NCBI RefSeq assembly: GCF_001613305.1
Contig: NZ_BDCC01000007.1
Span: 248,001-312,000 of the forward strand
Source of the DNA: Nocardia vaccinii NBRC 15922
Lineage (GTDB): Bacteria; Actinomycetota; Actinomycetes; Mycobacteriales; Mycobacteriaceae
DNA length: 64,000 bases
Direction: 5' to 3'
In this document: positions 42,854 through 53,569 of the stretch, in pieces
Layout: every line of letters starts with the position of its first letter
Numbering within the stretch: the first letter of the stretch is position 1
Notes under the pieces: model-generated
The model's input: the letters and a program-made list of their open reading frames with translations, nothing else
Database searches by the model: none
Told to the model about the DNA's origin: nothing
Made by a program: the position numbers and the translations under genes

Positions 42854-42881
42854 TTTTCGGCCTCCGCTTCGCTCCGGCGGG
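42854..42881. repeat. Dispersed intergenic element core
   Basis: TTTTCGGCCTCCGCTTCGCT followed by CCGGCGGG lies 71 bp upstream of the start of the cysteine-tail gene. A polypyrimidine stretch (CTTCCCTCCCTCCGCTCCCC, about 42906-42940) links it to the 125-bp tandem repeat. Confidence 0.75.
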
Positions 42882-42940
42882 CCGCGGCCCCCCCAAGGGC
42901 CGATTCTTCCCTCCCTCCGCTCCCCCGCTTCGCTCCTCCG

Positions 42941-43232
42941 CTCCGGTCAGTCCAGAATCGACCCGGGCCGCGGCCTCGCAGCTGATGTCTCCGAGGGTCG
43001 ACGGGCCCGGGTGGACCCGGTTGGTCTGCAAGACGCGGGTGAGGCGGGCGCATCGTGAGCCGGTGCTCCGGTGAGTCCGGAATCGACCCGGACGGCGGCC
43101 TCGAAGCTGATGTCTCCGAGGGTCGACGGGCCCGGGTGGACCCGGTTGGTCTGCAAGACGCGGGTGAGTCGGGCGCGCCGTGAGCCGGTGCTTCGGTGAG
43201 TCCGGAATCGACCCGGGCCGCGGCCTTCGGGG
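42941..43232. repeat. 125-bp tandem repeat, 2.3 copies
   Basis: Units 42941-43065 and 43066-43190 are near-identical (both contain GCTGATGTCTCCGAGGGTCG, GGGCCCGGGTGGACCCGG and TTGGTCTGCAAGACGCGGGT), and a third begins at 43191 and diverges after about 42 bases. The period is not a multiple of three, and no reading frame with a ribosome site crosses it, so it is non-coding. The third unit runs into GGCCTTCGGGGTTGGCATTTC, which resembles the tail of the dispersed elements. Confidence 0.85.
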
Positions 43233-43335
43233 TTGGCATTTCTCGGGAGTGAGCGGACCCGGGTGGCGTTGGCCGGAGGCAGGGGCGGCGAGGGTTCGCT
43301 GTGTAATGTCGCAGGTACTCAGTCTGGAGGTGCTC

Positions 43336-44451
43336 ATGACGAGGTCCGCGGAACCGGAAACGGTGGATATCAATCGGTACGACCCCGAACGCCGGCGCTG
43401 GTTGGCGGACGCGGTCGCGAAGGTGCGGGCCGATGCACGGCGTTCCTCCGATACGCATCTGCTGCGGGTGCCGCTGGCCGTGCTGCCGGGTGTGGACCTG
43501 TATCTGAAGGACGAGTCCACCCATCCGACCGGTTCGCTGAAACATCGGCTGGCGCGGTCGCTGTTCCTGCACGCGCTGTGCAGCGGTTGGATCCGTCCGG
43601 AGCTGCCGGTCATCGAGGCGTCGAGCGGTTCGACCGCGGTGTCCGAAGCGTACTTCGCGCGGTTGATCGGAGTGCCGTTCATCGCCGTGATGGCCCGCGG
43701 GACCAGCCGGGAAAAGGTTCGGCTGATCGAATTCTACGGTGGCACTTGTCATTTCGTCGACAGCGCGAATGCGGTCTACGAGGTGGCGGCGCGGCTGGCC
43801 CGAGAGAGCGGCGGGCACTACATGGACCAGTTCACCTATGCCGAGCGGGCTACCGACTGGCGCGGAAACAACAACATAGCCGAATCCATCTTCGATCAGA
43901 TGGCTCAGGAACGCTTCCCGGATCCGGCCTGGGTGGTGGCGACCGCGGGCACCGGCGGCACCTCGGCGACGATCGCCCGCTACATCCGCTACACCGGCCG
44001 CTCGACCGGGCTGTGCGTGGCGGATCCGGACAATTCGGCGTTCTTCCCGGGCTGGCGCGACGACGACGCCGAGGTCACCACGGAGATCTGCTCGCGCATC
44101 GAGGGCATCGGGCGGCAGCGCGTGGAACCCAGTTTCGTCGCCTCGGCCATCGACCGGATGATCCACGTCCCCGACGCCGCCGCCATCGCCGCGATCCACG
44201 TGCTCGAGGGGGTGATCGGCCGGAAGGCGGGCGCATCCACCGGAACCGGCCTGTGGGCGGCGTTCCACATCATGTCCGAGATGGCGCGCGAGGGCCGGGA
44301 GGGCAGCGTCGTCGGACTGATCTGCGATCCCGGCGACCGCTACATCGACACGTATTACAACCCCGACTGGCTCGCCGCCCAGGATATCGATATCGACCCG
44401 TACCGGGCACGATTACAGGGGTTCCTGACCACGGGCGAATTGATCGCTTGA
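43336..44451 (+). CDS. cds1: PLP-dependent cysteine desulfhydrase/cysteine synthase-like protein (Cds1-type)
   Basis: The 371-residue protein is a fold-type II PLP enzyme. Lys69 in [12 protein letters not shown] is the cofactor lysine, [20 protein letters not shown] is the substrate/phosphate loop, and [18 protein letters not shown] binds the PLP phosphate. It is longer than CysK/CysM and matches the group of M. tuberculosis Cds1 (Rv3684), which breaks cysteine down to H2S, ammonia and pyruvate. ATG 43336 follows GGAGG. The tandem repeat lies upstream. Cysteine synthase activity cannot be excluded. Confidence 0.8.
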   Translation: MTRSAEPETVDINRYDPERRRWLADAVAKVRADARRSSDTHLLRVPLAVLPGVDLYLKDESTHPTGSLKHRLARSLFLHALCSGWIRPELPVIEASSGSTAVSEAYFARLIGVPFIAVMARGTSREKVRLIEFYGGTCHFVDSANAVYEVAARLARESGGHYMDQFTYAERATDWRGNNNIAESIFDQMAQERFPDPAWVVATAGTGGTSATIARYIRYTGRSTGLCVADPDNSAFFPGWRDDDAEVTTEICSRIEGIGRQRVEPSFVASAIDRMIHVPDAAAIAAIHVLEGVIGRKAGASTGTGLWAAFHIMSEMAREGREGSVVGLICDPGDRYIDTYYNPDWLAAQDIDIDPYRARLQGFLTTGELIA

Positions 44452-44499
44452 ACAAGTCACCCGCTCGAGCGGCGCCGGCAGCGTGGCAGCCCCCCGACT

Positions 44500-44519
44500 C
44501 GCCGGAGCGAAGCGGAGGC
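44500..44519. repeat. Dispersed element core, inverted copy, in the leuA leader
   Basis: CGCCGGAGCGAAGCGGAGGC is the reverse complement of the core seen elsewhere. It lies 49 bp after the cds1-type gene and 15 bp before the leucine leader peptide. Confidence 0.7.
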
Positions 44520-44534
44520 TATTATTACATCATC

Positions 44535-44560
44535 ATGCAGCGGGCACTCCTCCTCGGCCG

Positions 44561-44576
<16 letters not shown>
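44535..44576 (+). CDS. Leucine leader peptide of leuA
   Basis: A 13-codon frame reads MQRALLLGRRDGV, with three consecutive leucine CTC codons, and ends at TGA 44574-44576, 87 bp before leuA. Such leader peptides sense leucine-tRNA supply: ribosome stalling at the Leu codons lets the leuA mRNA be completed. No strong ribosome site precedes it (ATTACATCATC), though leader peptides may be leaderless. The following complementary segments support the attenuator reading. Confidence 0.75.
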
Positions 44577-46487
<1,911 letters not shown>

Positions 46488-46541
46488 ATCGCACGGAACC
46501 GCGTGTCGGGCACCGCTTCCGGCGCGTCGCGGCAGTAGTCG

Positions 46542-46575
46542 TACGGGGAGTTGTCCACATGTGGACAACTCCCCG
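46542..46575. promoter_or_regulatory. Perfect 34-bp palindrome of two abutting DnaA-box-like sites
   Basis: The arms ACGGGGAGTTGTCCACA (46542-46558) and TGTGGACAACTCCCCGT (46559-46575) are exact complements with no spacer. Each arm contains TTGTCCACA, the actinobacterial DnaA-box consensus, head to head at 46550-46558 and 46559-46567. It lies 54 bp after leuA and 115 bp before the MinD-like gene. Plain alternatives are the leuA terminator (no T-tract) or an operator. Confidence 0.7.
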
Positions 46576-46690
46576 TCCCATGAGGCGCGCACCGCTCTGT
46601 GGCACTACGAGCATCCGCGCAGCGTGCTAGCGTTGAACAGCATCAGCGCCGAGCTCACTGCTCGAAAACTCCCGAGCAGATGGGGGATAC

Positions 46691-48664
46691 GTGACGACCA
46701 ACGACAACTCGAACTCACCGGCTTGGCTGCAAGGCCAAGGCACGGATACAGCCACCGAGCAGGACGACCCGAAATCGGCATCGGCGCACGAGGACGCGAG
46801 GGCGGACGAACCCGCCGTGAGCGCCGATACCGGATCCGAGCCGGGCGACCACGATTCGGCACCTGACCAGGAACCGGCATCGGGAATCTTCCCGCCGATG
46901 CCGGATTCCATGGATGAGCAACAGCCTTTCCCGCCGGGGCCGCAGCCCGGCCCGGAGGGGCAGTTCGCTCCCGCGCAGCACTTCGGCTCGGAGCCGCACC
47001 ACTTCGCTCCCGGGCCGCCGTTCGGTCAGGAACAGCAGGGGCCGTTCGCGCCTCCGGGTGCGCCGCCGCAGATGGGCGGATTTCCCCCGCCGCAAATGCA
47101 ATACGGCCCACCGGGAGCCGGGCAGTTCCCGCCGGAGCCCAATTTCGGCCCGCCCGGCAATTTCCCGGCACCCGAGCACGGCGGGCCTTTCGCGCCGCCC
47201 GGTGGCCCGGGGGAACCGACCTCGTTCGCACCGCCGAACTTCGCCGCGCCGCAACAACAGCCGTTCCCCGAGGCTCCGCCGCACAATTTCACCGAGCCGC
47301 CCGCCACGAATTACGGTGAGGCGCGCCAGGAGTCGCCGTACGGCGAGGTCCGTCAGGAAATCGGCAGCGACGGGCCGGTTCGCCGGACGTTCGACGAGGA
47401 GCAGCCGCCCGAGCAGTCCGCTGCCGGTCAGGAACCGCCGCAGTTCGCTCAGGAGCCGCACAGCTGGGCCCCGCCGCCACCGCCGCAGCCGCAGATGTAT
47501 CAGCCGCCGCAGCCGCCGCCCGGTTGGCAGAGCGGTCCGCCCAGCCAGCCGAATCACCCTGTGCAGCAACAACCTCAGCCGCCGCAGCAGGGATTTCAGC
47601 CGCAGTACGGTCAGCTGGGTCCGGGCGGGCAGTCGGTCAACGATCTGAACCTGCTCAAGCGGGCCCGGCGCTCACCGCGTGGTGGTTGGCGCCGCGCGGT
47701 GCACAAGATCTCCGGCGGTGCGATCAATCCTGGTGAATCCTCGGCGGACGTCCTGCTCCGCGAGCTCACCGAACGAGTGAATCAGCCGGTGCGCGGCGAC
47801 TACCGAATCGCCATCCTGTCGCTGAAGGGCGGCGTCGGCAAGACCACGACCACGGTCGGCCTCGGATCGACCTTCGCCTCGGTGCGTGGTGACCGCGTCA
47901 TCGCCATCGACGCCAATCCGGATCTCGGCACGCTGGCCCACCGAGTGCCGCGCCAGACGCGATCCACGGTGCGCAACCTGCTCGAGGATCAGGGCATCAG
48001 CCGGTACTCGGATGTGCGGGCGCACACCTCCCAGGCGCCGAGCCGCCTGGAAGTGCTTGCCAGCGAACAGGATCCGGCCGTTTCGGAGGCGTTCAGCGAG
48101 GCGGACTACCGGCGTGCGATCAATATCCTGCAGCAGTTCTACAACATCATCCTGACCGACTGCGGTACCGGTCTGATGCACTCGGCGATGTCGGGTGTGC
48201 TGGATATGGCCAGCTCGCTGATCCTGGTGACCTCCCCGGCCATCGACGGTGCGCGCAGCGCCTCGGCCACGCTCGACTGGCTCGAGCACCACGGCTACAA
48301 CAAGCTGGTGGAGCGAACGGTGGTGGTGGTCAACGCTTCTCGCCGCGGCGCCTCCACGGTCGACCTCGATCAGCTGCGCAAACTGTTCCTGGACCGCACC
48401 CGCGCGGTACAGGTGGTGCCGTTCGACGATCACCTCGCCGAGGGTGCGGAGATCGATCTGGAACTCGTCAGCAAACCGACCCGGATGGCACTGCTGGAAC
48501 TGGCCGCCATGGTCGCCGACGATTTCGCGTACAACATCCCCACCCCCGCTTTCCAACCCGCTCAACACCAATACCCGGGACCGCAGAACCCCCCGTACCC
48601 CGGCCCCCAAACCGGTCAGTACGGCATCCCGGACCAGTACGGCCGCGACCAGTACGGCCGCTAG
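46691..48664 (+). CDS. MinD/ParA-type ATPase with long Pro/Gln-rich N-terminus (EspI-like)
   Basis: The 657-residue protein has about 320 residues of low-complexity sequence rich in Pro, Gln, Phe and Gly, then a linker with LNLLKRARRSPRGGWRR, then a MinD/ParA-like ATPase. The deviant Walker A is LSLKGGVGKTTTTVGLGS (about residue 376), with VIAIDANPDLGTLA, NIILTDCGTGLMHSAM and VVVNASRRGASTV switch-like motifs. The C-terminus is a short Tyr/Pro/Gln/Gly-rich tail. The layout resembles mycobacterial EspI (ESX-1) and related proteins, which link ATP level or position to secretion or polarity. No ESX gene is nearby. GTG 46691 follows GGGGGA; an inverted repeat (CTGCTCG/CGAGCAG, 46658-46679) precedes it. 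Confidence 0.8.
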   Translation: MTTNDNSNSPAWLQGQGTDTATEQDDPKSASAHEDARADEPAVSADTGSEPGDHDSAPDQEPASGIFPPMPDSMDEQQPFPPGPQPGPEGQFAPAQHFGSEPHHFAPGPPFGQEQQGPFAPPGAPPQMGGFPPPQMQYGPPGAGQFPPEPNFGPPGNFPAPEHGGPFAPPGGPGEPTSFAPPNFAAPQQQPFPEAPPHNFTEPPATNYGEARQESPYGEVRQEIGSDGPVRRTFDEEQPPEQSAAGQEPPQFAQEPHSWAPPPPPQPQMYQPPQPPPGWQSGPPSQPNHPVQQQPQPPQQGFQPQYGQLGPGGQSVNDLNLLKRARRSPRGGWRRAVHKISGGAINPGESSADVLLRELTERVNQPVRGDYRIAILSLKGGVGKTTTTVGLGSTFASVRGDRVIAIDANPDLGTLAHRVPRQTRSTVRNLLEDQGISRYSDVRAHTSQAPSRLEVLASEQDPAVSEAFSEADYRRAINILQQFYNIILTDCGTGLMHSAMSGVLDMASSLILVTSPAIDGARSASATLDWLEHHGYNKLVERTVVVVNASRRGASTVDLDQLRKLFLDRTRAVQVVPFDDHLAEGAEIDLELVSKPTRMALLELAAMVADDFAYNIPTPAFQPAQHQYPGPQNPPYPGPQTGQYGIPDQYGRDQYGR

Positions 48665-48672
48665 TTCTCCGT

Positions 48673-48710
48673 GGCTTCGCAGCTCACCCGTCCGGGTGAG
48701 CTGCGAAGCC
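48673..48710 (+). terminator. Perfect 18-bp terminator hairpin after the MinD-like gene
   Basis: GGCTTCGCAGCTCACCCG (48673-48690) pairs exactly with CGGGTGAGCTGCGAAGCC (48693-48710) across TC. It begins nine bases after the stop codon. Confidence 0.85.
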
Positions 48711-49149
48711 GCATTGAGACAGTGCCTGCGCCGCAGTCTATTTCGGTGCGCGCGGTCTCGGGCCGGCACCGCGGGGCGCGCGTACCCGCGCGCTCCGGCA
48801 GAGCGCCCATTCTTCTTCTGAGCGTAATGACTCGCTATGCTGTGGTGCAGTCCTTTTCACGCCGCCGTGTTACGGCCTGCCGATGTATCGCGCTGATAAT
48901 CCCTGTCGCGCAATTGATTTCGGTGTGGGCGGTGTCGAGCGAGCGCTCCTCCTCGGGCCAGGGGCAATCGCGTCGGGGATAGCGAGTCCGGGGCAGGCCG
49001 ACCGATGCGGCGGTATACAGATGCAGGTCGGCGACTGGTGTGTGACCGGTGGCGCAACCCGATCCGCCGACGAGCAGCACTCGCACAACATCTGGCAGGC
49101 ATGGGTTCCGATCGGAGTCGGGACGCTGGTCACGGGGGTGGTGTAGCGC
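48711..49149. other. 439-bp intergenic region without a supported gene
   Basis: Short frames exist but lack ribosome sites or protein-like composition. Two stretches resemble each other (ATTTCGGTGCGCGCGGTCTCG near 48740 and ATTTCGGTGTGGGCGGTGTCG near 48917). Otherwise I see nothing here. Confidence 0.4.
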
Positions 49150-50133
49150 TCAACGGGGTGCAGCGTCTTCGTCGACGTGCGGGGGGACCACAGGTCCGGG
49201 AGCCGGCCCGGGAGTGATCGCGGTGGAGGCTACCTCGCGGGCGGCGGTGCGGAAGGCGGCCAGGACGGTGGCTGTGGCGGGGCGGCGGACGGCGTGGGGG
49301 CGGGTGGTCAGGTCGTAGATGCGGCCGGCTCGGACGCCGGCGAGGCGTAGCACCGCAAGGCCCGGGTGGCGGACGGCGTGGCGGGGTATGAGCGCAATGC
49401 CGTGGCCTGCCGCGACGAGTTCCTCGATGACGCCGAAGTCGTTGAGCCGCTGAGCGATTCGTGGTTGTACGCCGGTGACGGTGGCGATCGTGCGCAGGAC
49501 GTCGTCGACGGGGAAGCCGCCGCGCACGCTCAGCCAGGTCTCGTCGGCGAGTTCCTCGGCCGTGACGGACTCGCGACCGGCGAGGTCGTGTCCGAGGGTG
49601 ACGGCGATATCGATCGGCTCGCGCATCAACGGCTCGGCATATACCCGTGCTCCGGAGATTGATGGTGCGTGCTCGTCTCGGTGGGTCAGCACCACGTCGT
49701 AGTCGGCGAGCAGGCGCGGGACCGCGGTCGGCGGCACATCCTCGTCGCTGGCGGCGATGTGCACGCCCGTCCCCGACAGCGCGGTGAGGATGCGCGACAG
49801 CAGCAGGGCTGCTCCGGACGGGAACATCGCCACTCGCACCCGGCCGTGTGCCGCGCCGCGGTACAGCGCCATCTCCGCGTCCGCGCGGTCCACGGCGGCC
49901 AATATCTCGTCGGCGCGCACGACGAGCGCATGTCCGGCATCGGTCAGCCGCACTCGGCGCCCGTCGGGTTCCAGCAGCGGCACACCGGCCTCCCGGGCGA
50001 GCACCTTCAACTGCTGCGATACCGCCGACGGCGTCATCGACAACGCCTCGGCCACGCTCGCGACCGTGCCGCGGTCGGCGAGCTCTCGCAGGATTCGCAG
50101 CCGATCGACGGACAGCGGCACGGAAGTGGACAT
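49150..50133 (-). CDS. LysR-family transcriptional regulator
   Basis: The 327-residue protein has a winged helix-turn-helix at the N-terminus (DRLRILRELADRGTVASVAEALSMTPSAVSQQLKVLAREAG) and a periplasmic-binding-like effector domain (FPSGAALLLSRILTAL, VEELVAAGHGIALIPRHAVR). It diverges from an EamA transporter with 75 bp between starts, a common pairing in which the regulator controls the transporter. The DNA between is AT-rich (GTTAAGTTCTACTACAGC). The C-terminal Pro/Ala tail is unremarkable. Confidence 0.9.
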   Translation of the reverse strand: MSTSVPLSVDRLRILRELADRGTVASVAEALSMTPSAVSQQLKVLAREAGVPLLEPDGRRVRLTDAGHALVVRADEILAAVDRADAEMALYRGAAHGRVRVAMFPSGAALLLSRILTALSGTGVHIAASDEDVPPTAVPRLLADYDVVLTHRDEHAPSISGARVYAEPLMREPIDIAVTLGHDLAGRESVTAEELADETWLSVRGGFPVDDVLRTIATVTGVQPRIAQRLNDFGVIEELVAAGHGIALIPRHAVRHPGLAVLRLAGVRAGRIYDLTTRPHAVRRPATATVLAAFRTAAREVASTAITPGPAPGPVVPPHVDEDAAPR

Positions 50134-50208
50134 AGTTAAGTTCTACTACAGCATTTATCCACAAAGATTCGATTGTCCTTATCTATTGCGGCATTCATCC
50201 TGGACGAC

Positions 50209-51228
50209 GTGAGTTACCGTGATCGTCTGCTCGGCCTGGCCGTCGTGCTGTTGTGGGGGTTGAATTTCCTGGCGCTGCATATCGGGGTGGAGCATTTTCC
50301 GCCGCTGTTCTTCGCCGGGTTGCGGTTCGTCGTCATCGCCGTGCCGGTCGTCGTGCTGGTGCCGCGACCGCGGCTTCCGATCCGGTGGCTGTTGCTGTAC
50401 GGGCTGGGTTTCGGAGTGGCGCAATTCGCCTTTCTGTTCGTCGCGATGCGAGCGGGGATGCCGACCGGGTTGGCTTCGCTGGTATTGCAGTCCTCGGCGC
50501 CGTTCACGGTTCTGCTGGGATCGCTGTTCCTCCGTGAAAGGCTCAGGGCCACACAGTTTCTCGGGCTGATTGCGGCGGTGCTCGGCATGGCGCTCATCGG
50601 TTGGGATCGGGCGCGTCACGCCGCGTTGCTGCCCGTTCTGCTGACGCTGGCCGGAGGTCTCGGGTGGGCGTTCGGCAATATCGGCTCGCGGCTGGCGGCC
50701 GCGGGTGCGGGGTCCGCGGAGAAGCCCGATCCGCTGCACTTGACCCTGTGGATGGCCGTGGTGCCACCGGTCCCGCTGTTCGCGCTGTCGCTTCTGGTCG
50801 AGGGACCGACCTCCGGCGCACATGCCCTGCGGGAATCGTTCTCGGCCACCGGTTGGCCCGCACTGGCCGCCCTCGCCTACACGGTGATCCTCGCGACGGT
50901 GCTCGGCTCGGGCCTGTGGACATACCTCATGAGCCGCTATCCCGCGGGCGCGGTCGCCCCGCTGTCCCTGATGGTTCCGGTGGTGGGCATCACCTCCTCG
51001 TGGATCTTCCTCGGCGAACGGCCGGCGGCGTTGTCCCTGGTCGGAGGTTTGATCGTGATCGTCGGCGCATTCGCGGCCACATCGAGCGGGCGGACGCGCT
51101 CCGCCGCCGCACCCGCAGTGGCGGATGGGAGAACTACGGGCGATGCTCCAGCGCTCCGCCGGGCCGGGGGCGCGGTGCCTGTTCCCGACGCCGTGCGCGC
51201 TGCCGGTCGGCTTGCCGAGCTCCGGTGA
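50209..51228 (+). CDS. EamA-family (DMT) transporter
   Basis: The 339-residue protein has ten predicted membrane helices in two EamA halves (LLGLAVVLLWGLNFLALHIG near the start, and the GWAFGNIGSRLA and SLMVPVVGITSSWIFLGERP blocks in the second half). The YdcZ/EamA signature F-L-G-E-R-P ends helix nine. It probably exports an amino acid or metabolite. GTG 50209 gives the canonical start VSYRDRLLGLAV; TTG 50173 upstream is in frame but unlikely. The C-terminal 50 residues past the last helix are Ala/Arg-rich and probably disordered. A divergent LysR gene probably regulates it. Confidence 0.87.
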   Translation: MSYRDRLLGLAVVLLWGLNFLALHIGVEHFPPLFFAGLRFVVIAVPVVVLVPRPRLPIRWLLLYGLGFGVAQFAFLFVAMRAGMPTGLASLVLQSSAPFTVLLGSLFLRERLRATQFLGLIAAVLGMALIGWDRARHAALLPVLLTLAGGLGWAFGNIGSRLAAAGAGSAEKPDPLHLTLWMAVVPPVPLFALSLLVEGPTSGAHALRESFSATGWPALAALAYTVILATVLGSGLWTYLMSRYPAGAVAPLSLMVPVVGITSSWIFLGERPAALSLVGGLIVIVGAFAATSSGRTRSAAAPAVADGRTTGDAPALRRAGGAVPVPDAVRAAGRLAELR

Positions 51229-51407
51229 TACGCGGGGCTGCCGGTCGATTACCGACTCGGTGATGTGCGGCCGCGAACGATGCGCGCACCGGAAACGCCC
51301 TGCACTGGGGCCGCGCTCTGATTCCTGCGCCGCCCGTGGTTGCCGCCTGCGCATGCACCGCCCGGTGCGACCGCTTACAGTGTTGCGCGGCGTGGAGGTC
51401 CGGAACG

Positions 51408-53165
51408 ATGGTTGAGCAGTACGGGAAGATTTCGCGGAGAACGATTCTTCGCGGGACGGCCGTGGCGGGTGCGTTGACGGCGAGTGCGCTGAGTGCGCGA
51501 GCGGTGCCCGCGTCCGCGGCGACCGGGCGGCGGGTCGCGGTGTTCGGCGGCGGGGTGGCCGGTATGACGGCCGCGCACGAGCTGGCCGAGCGCGGCTTCG
51601 AGGTCACCGTGTACGAGCCGCGGGCGCTGGGCGGTAAGGCTCGCAGTATCGCGGTACCCGGCAGCGCGCGCGGCGGGCGCCCGGATCTACCCGGGGAGCA
51701 CGGGTTCCGGTTCTTTCCCGGGTTCTATCACCACATTCCGGATACGATGCGGCGAATTCCGTTCCCGGGCAACGCGAACGGCGTCTGGGACAATTTGGTA
51801 GCGGCATCCGAGGCGCGTTTCTCGCGCAGCGGCGGGCCGGACACCATCGTGCCGATGGGACATGGGAAGGCGTGGTCGAATCCGGACGATTTCCGGCAGA
51901 CCCTCTCCTCGGTGATCGCGACCTCGTCGAAGATGCCGATGGCCGACGCCGCGTATTTCGCCGAACGGCTGCTGGTCTTCATGACCAGCTGCGATGCCCG
52001 GCGCATGGGTCGGTGGGAGAATGTATCGTGGCGCGATTTCATCGGCGCGCAACAGCATTCGCCAGAATTTCGGGTGCTGATGTCCCGCACGCTGACCACG
52101 CTGCTCGTGGCCGCGAAGGACGATCGCGCCAGCACCCGCACGATCGGCTCGATGGGTGAGCAGTTCCTGGGCAATCCACTCCGGGTCGGCGACGACGGCC
52201 CGCTCGACCGGCTGCTGAACGGCCCGACCTCACAGGTCTGGATCGAGCCGTGGACACGGCGGCTGCGCGAACTCGGAGTCCGGTTCGTGACCGCGCGGCT
52301 GCGCCGGCTCGAGGTGCGCGATCGCCGGATCTCCGGTGCGCGGGTGGCCGATGCGGCGGGCCGGGAAAGTGCTGTCGCGGCAGACTATTTCGTCATGGCG
52401 GTGCCCGCCGAGGTGGCCCGGCAGCTGTGGACGCCCGATATCCTCGCGGTACAACCGGAGTTGGCGGCGATGAACCGGCTGGTGGTCGACTGGATGTCCG
52501 GCATCCAGTTCTATCTGCGACGTCCGACGGGGATTGCCCGTGGCCACGTCGCCTACGTCGACTCGCCGTGGTCGCTGACCTCCATCGCGCAGAACCAATT
52601 CTGGTCGCGCACACCGCTTTCCGGATTCGGCGACGGAACCGTCCAGGATTGTCTCTCGGTGGACGTGTCGAATTGGAATACGCCCGGCATCCTGTACGGC
52701 AAACCGGCCCGCGAGTGCACCCACGAGGAGATCGCCCGGGAGGTCTGGGCGCAGCTCCAGGCGCATCTGGGCGGTAAGACTGCCCTCCCCGATGCCGATC
52801 TGCATTCGTGGTTCCTGGACTCGGGCGTCACCTGGGACGCCGCGCGCCGGAGCAATTCGAATGCCGACCCGCTCCTGATCAATACCGTCGGCTCCTGGTC
52901 CGCCCGCCCGCAATCGCACGGCGCGTTGGAAAACCTCTTTCTCGCAGGTGATTACGTCCGTACCACGATCGACCTGGCCACCATGGAGGGCGCCTGCGAA
53001 TCAGCCCGCCGGGCCGTGAACGCCCTGCTGGACACCGTCGGTTCGAACTCCCCGCGCTGCAACCTCTTTCCGCTCTACCGGGCCCCGCAACTGGACCCCT
53101 TCCGCCAGCTCGACGCCGCGCGCTACGCCGCCGGGCAACCGAATACCTTCGACACTCGGATCTGA
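51408..53165 (+). CDS. Tat-exported FAD-dependent oxidoreductase (amine-oxidase/HpnE-like)
   Basis: The 585-residue protein has a twin-arginine signal (SRRTILRGTAVAGALTA) at residues 9-25, so the folded flavoprotein is exported. The FAD-binding GGGVAGMTAAHELAERG follows, with GKARS-type substrate-loop sequence and a C-terminal GDYVRTTIDLATMEGACESAR typical of hydroxysqualene dehydroxylase/phytoene-desaturase-like enzymes. ATG 51408 has GGAGG nine bases upstream; the frame is open to 51336. The substrate is unknown and lipid-like oxidation outside the membrane is possible. The gene stands alone between a transporter and murT. Confidence 0.82.
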   Translation: MVEQYGKISRRTILRGTAVAGALTASALSARAVPASAATGRRVAVFGGGVAGMTAAHELAERGFEVTVYEPRALGGKARSIAVPGSARGGRPDLPGEHGFRFFPGFYHHIPDTMRRIPFPGNANGVWDNLVAASEARFSRSGGPDTIVPMGHGKAWSNPDDFRQTLSSVIATSSKMPMADAAYFAERLLVFMTSCDARRMGRWENVSWRDFIGAQQHSPEFRVLMSRTLTTLLVAAKDDRASTRTIGSMGEQFLGNPLRVGDDGPLDRLLNGPTSQVWIEPWTRRLRELGVRFVTARLRRLEVRDRRISGARVADAAGRESAVAADYFVMAVPAEVARQLWTPDILAVQPELAAMNRLVVDWMSGIQFYLRRPTGIARGHVAYVDSPWSLTSIAQNQFWSRTPLSGFGDGTVQDCLSVDVSNWNTPGILYGKPARECTHEEIAREVWAQLQAHLGGKTALPDADLHSWFLDSGVTWDAARRSNSNADPLLINTVGSWSARPQSHGALENLFLAGDYVRTTIDLATMEGACESARRAVNALLDTVGSNSPRCNLFPLYRAPQLDPFRQLDAARYAAGQPNTFDTRI

Positions 53166-53569
53166 GATCGAACGGCCCGCCGCCGACATCGGCCCGAGCT
53201 GTTGAGCGAAGCGAGTTTCGTGCTGGATGCCGTTGCGGCGTAGCCGGTTTCGGCCGCGCGGCCGGACAAAGCGAACGCTCGTCCCGGAGTTGCGTCGGAT
53301 CACTGAAGTAGCCGCGGCTGAGCCCAGGGCCGGCAGACCCGCGGGCTACCCCATCCGTGACCGCGGGACACGTCCGGGTGAACGCTCGGGCCGGAATGCA
53401 GATGACTTTCCAGCGGTGGTCGAGGCTCCGGACCGGCGTACCTCCGGGGTCGTCCATGCGCGCTGGATCGTCCGGCAGGCGACGGCCGCGCCGGACTGTG
53501 ATCCACATCGCTACGCGCGATGACGCTCCCGGAAAGTGCGACGAGCCCGCCTGGCAATAAACTCGCGGG
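53166..53569. other. 404-bp intergenic region with leaderless murT promoter
   Basis: No coding frame here has a ribosome site. TAAACT at 53558-53563 is six bases before the murT GTG, a -10 position that would give a leaderless transcript; no clear -35 is seen. I see no inverted repeat of note. Confidence 0.4.

Noticed and set aside
48711..49149. Several open frames of 67-103 codons between the MinD-like and LysR genes.
   Set aside because: They lack ribosome sites, are arginine-rich shadows of each other, and show no recognisable domain.
50155..50163. A single TTATCCACA, identical to the E. coli DnaA box, in the LysR-EamA intergenic region.
   Set aside because: One 9-base match in 64 kb is about what chance allows, there is no cluster, and nothing else suggests an origin.
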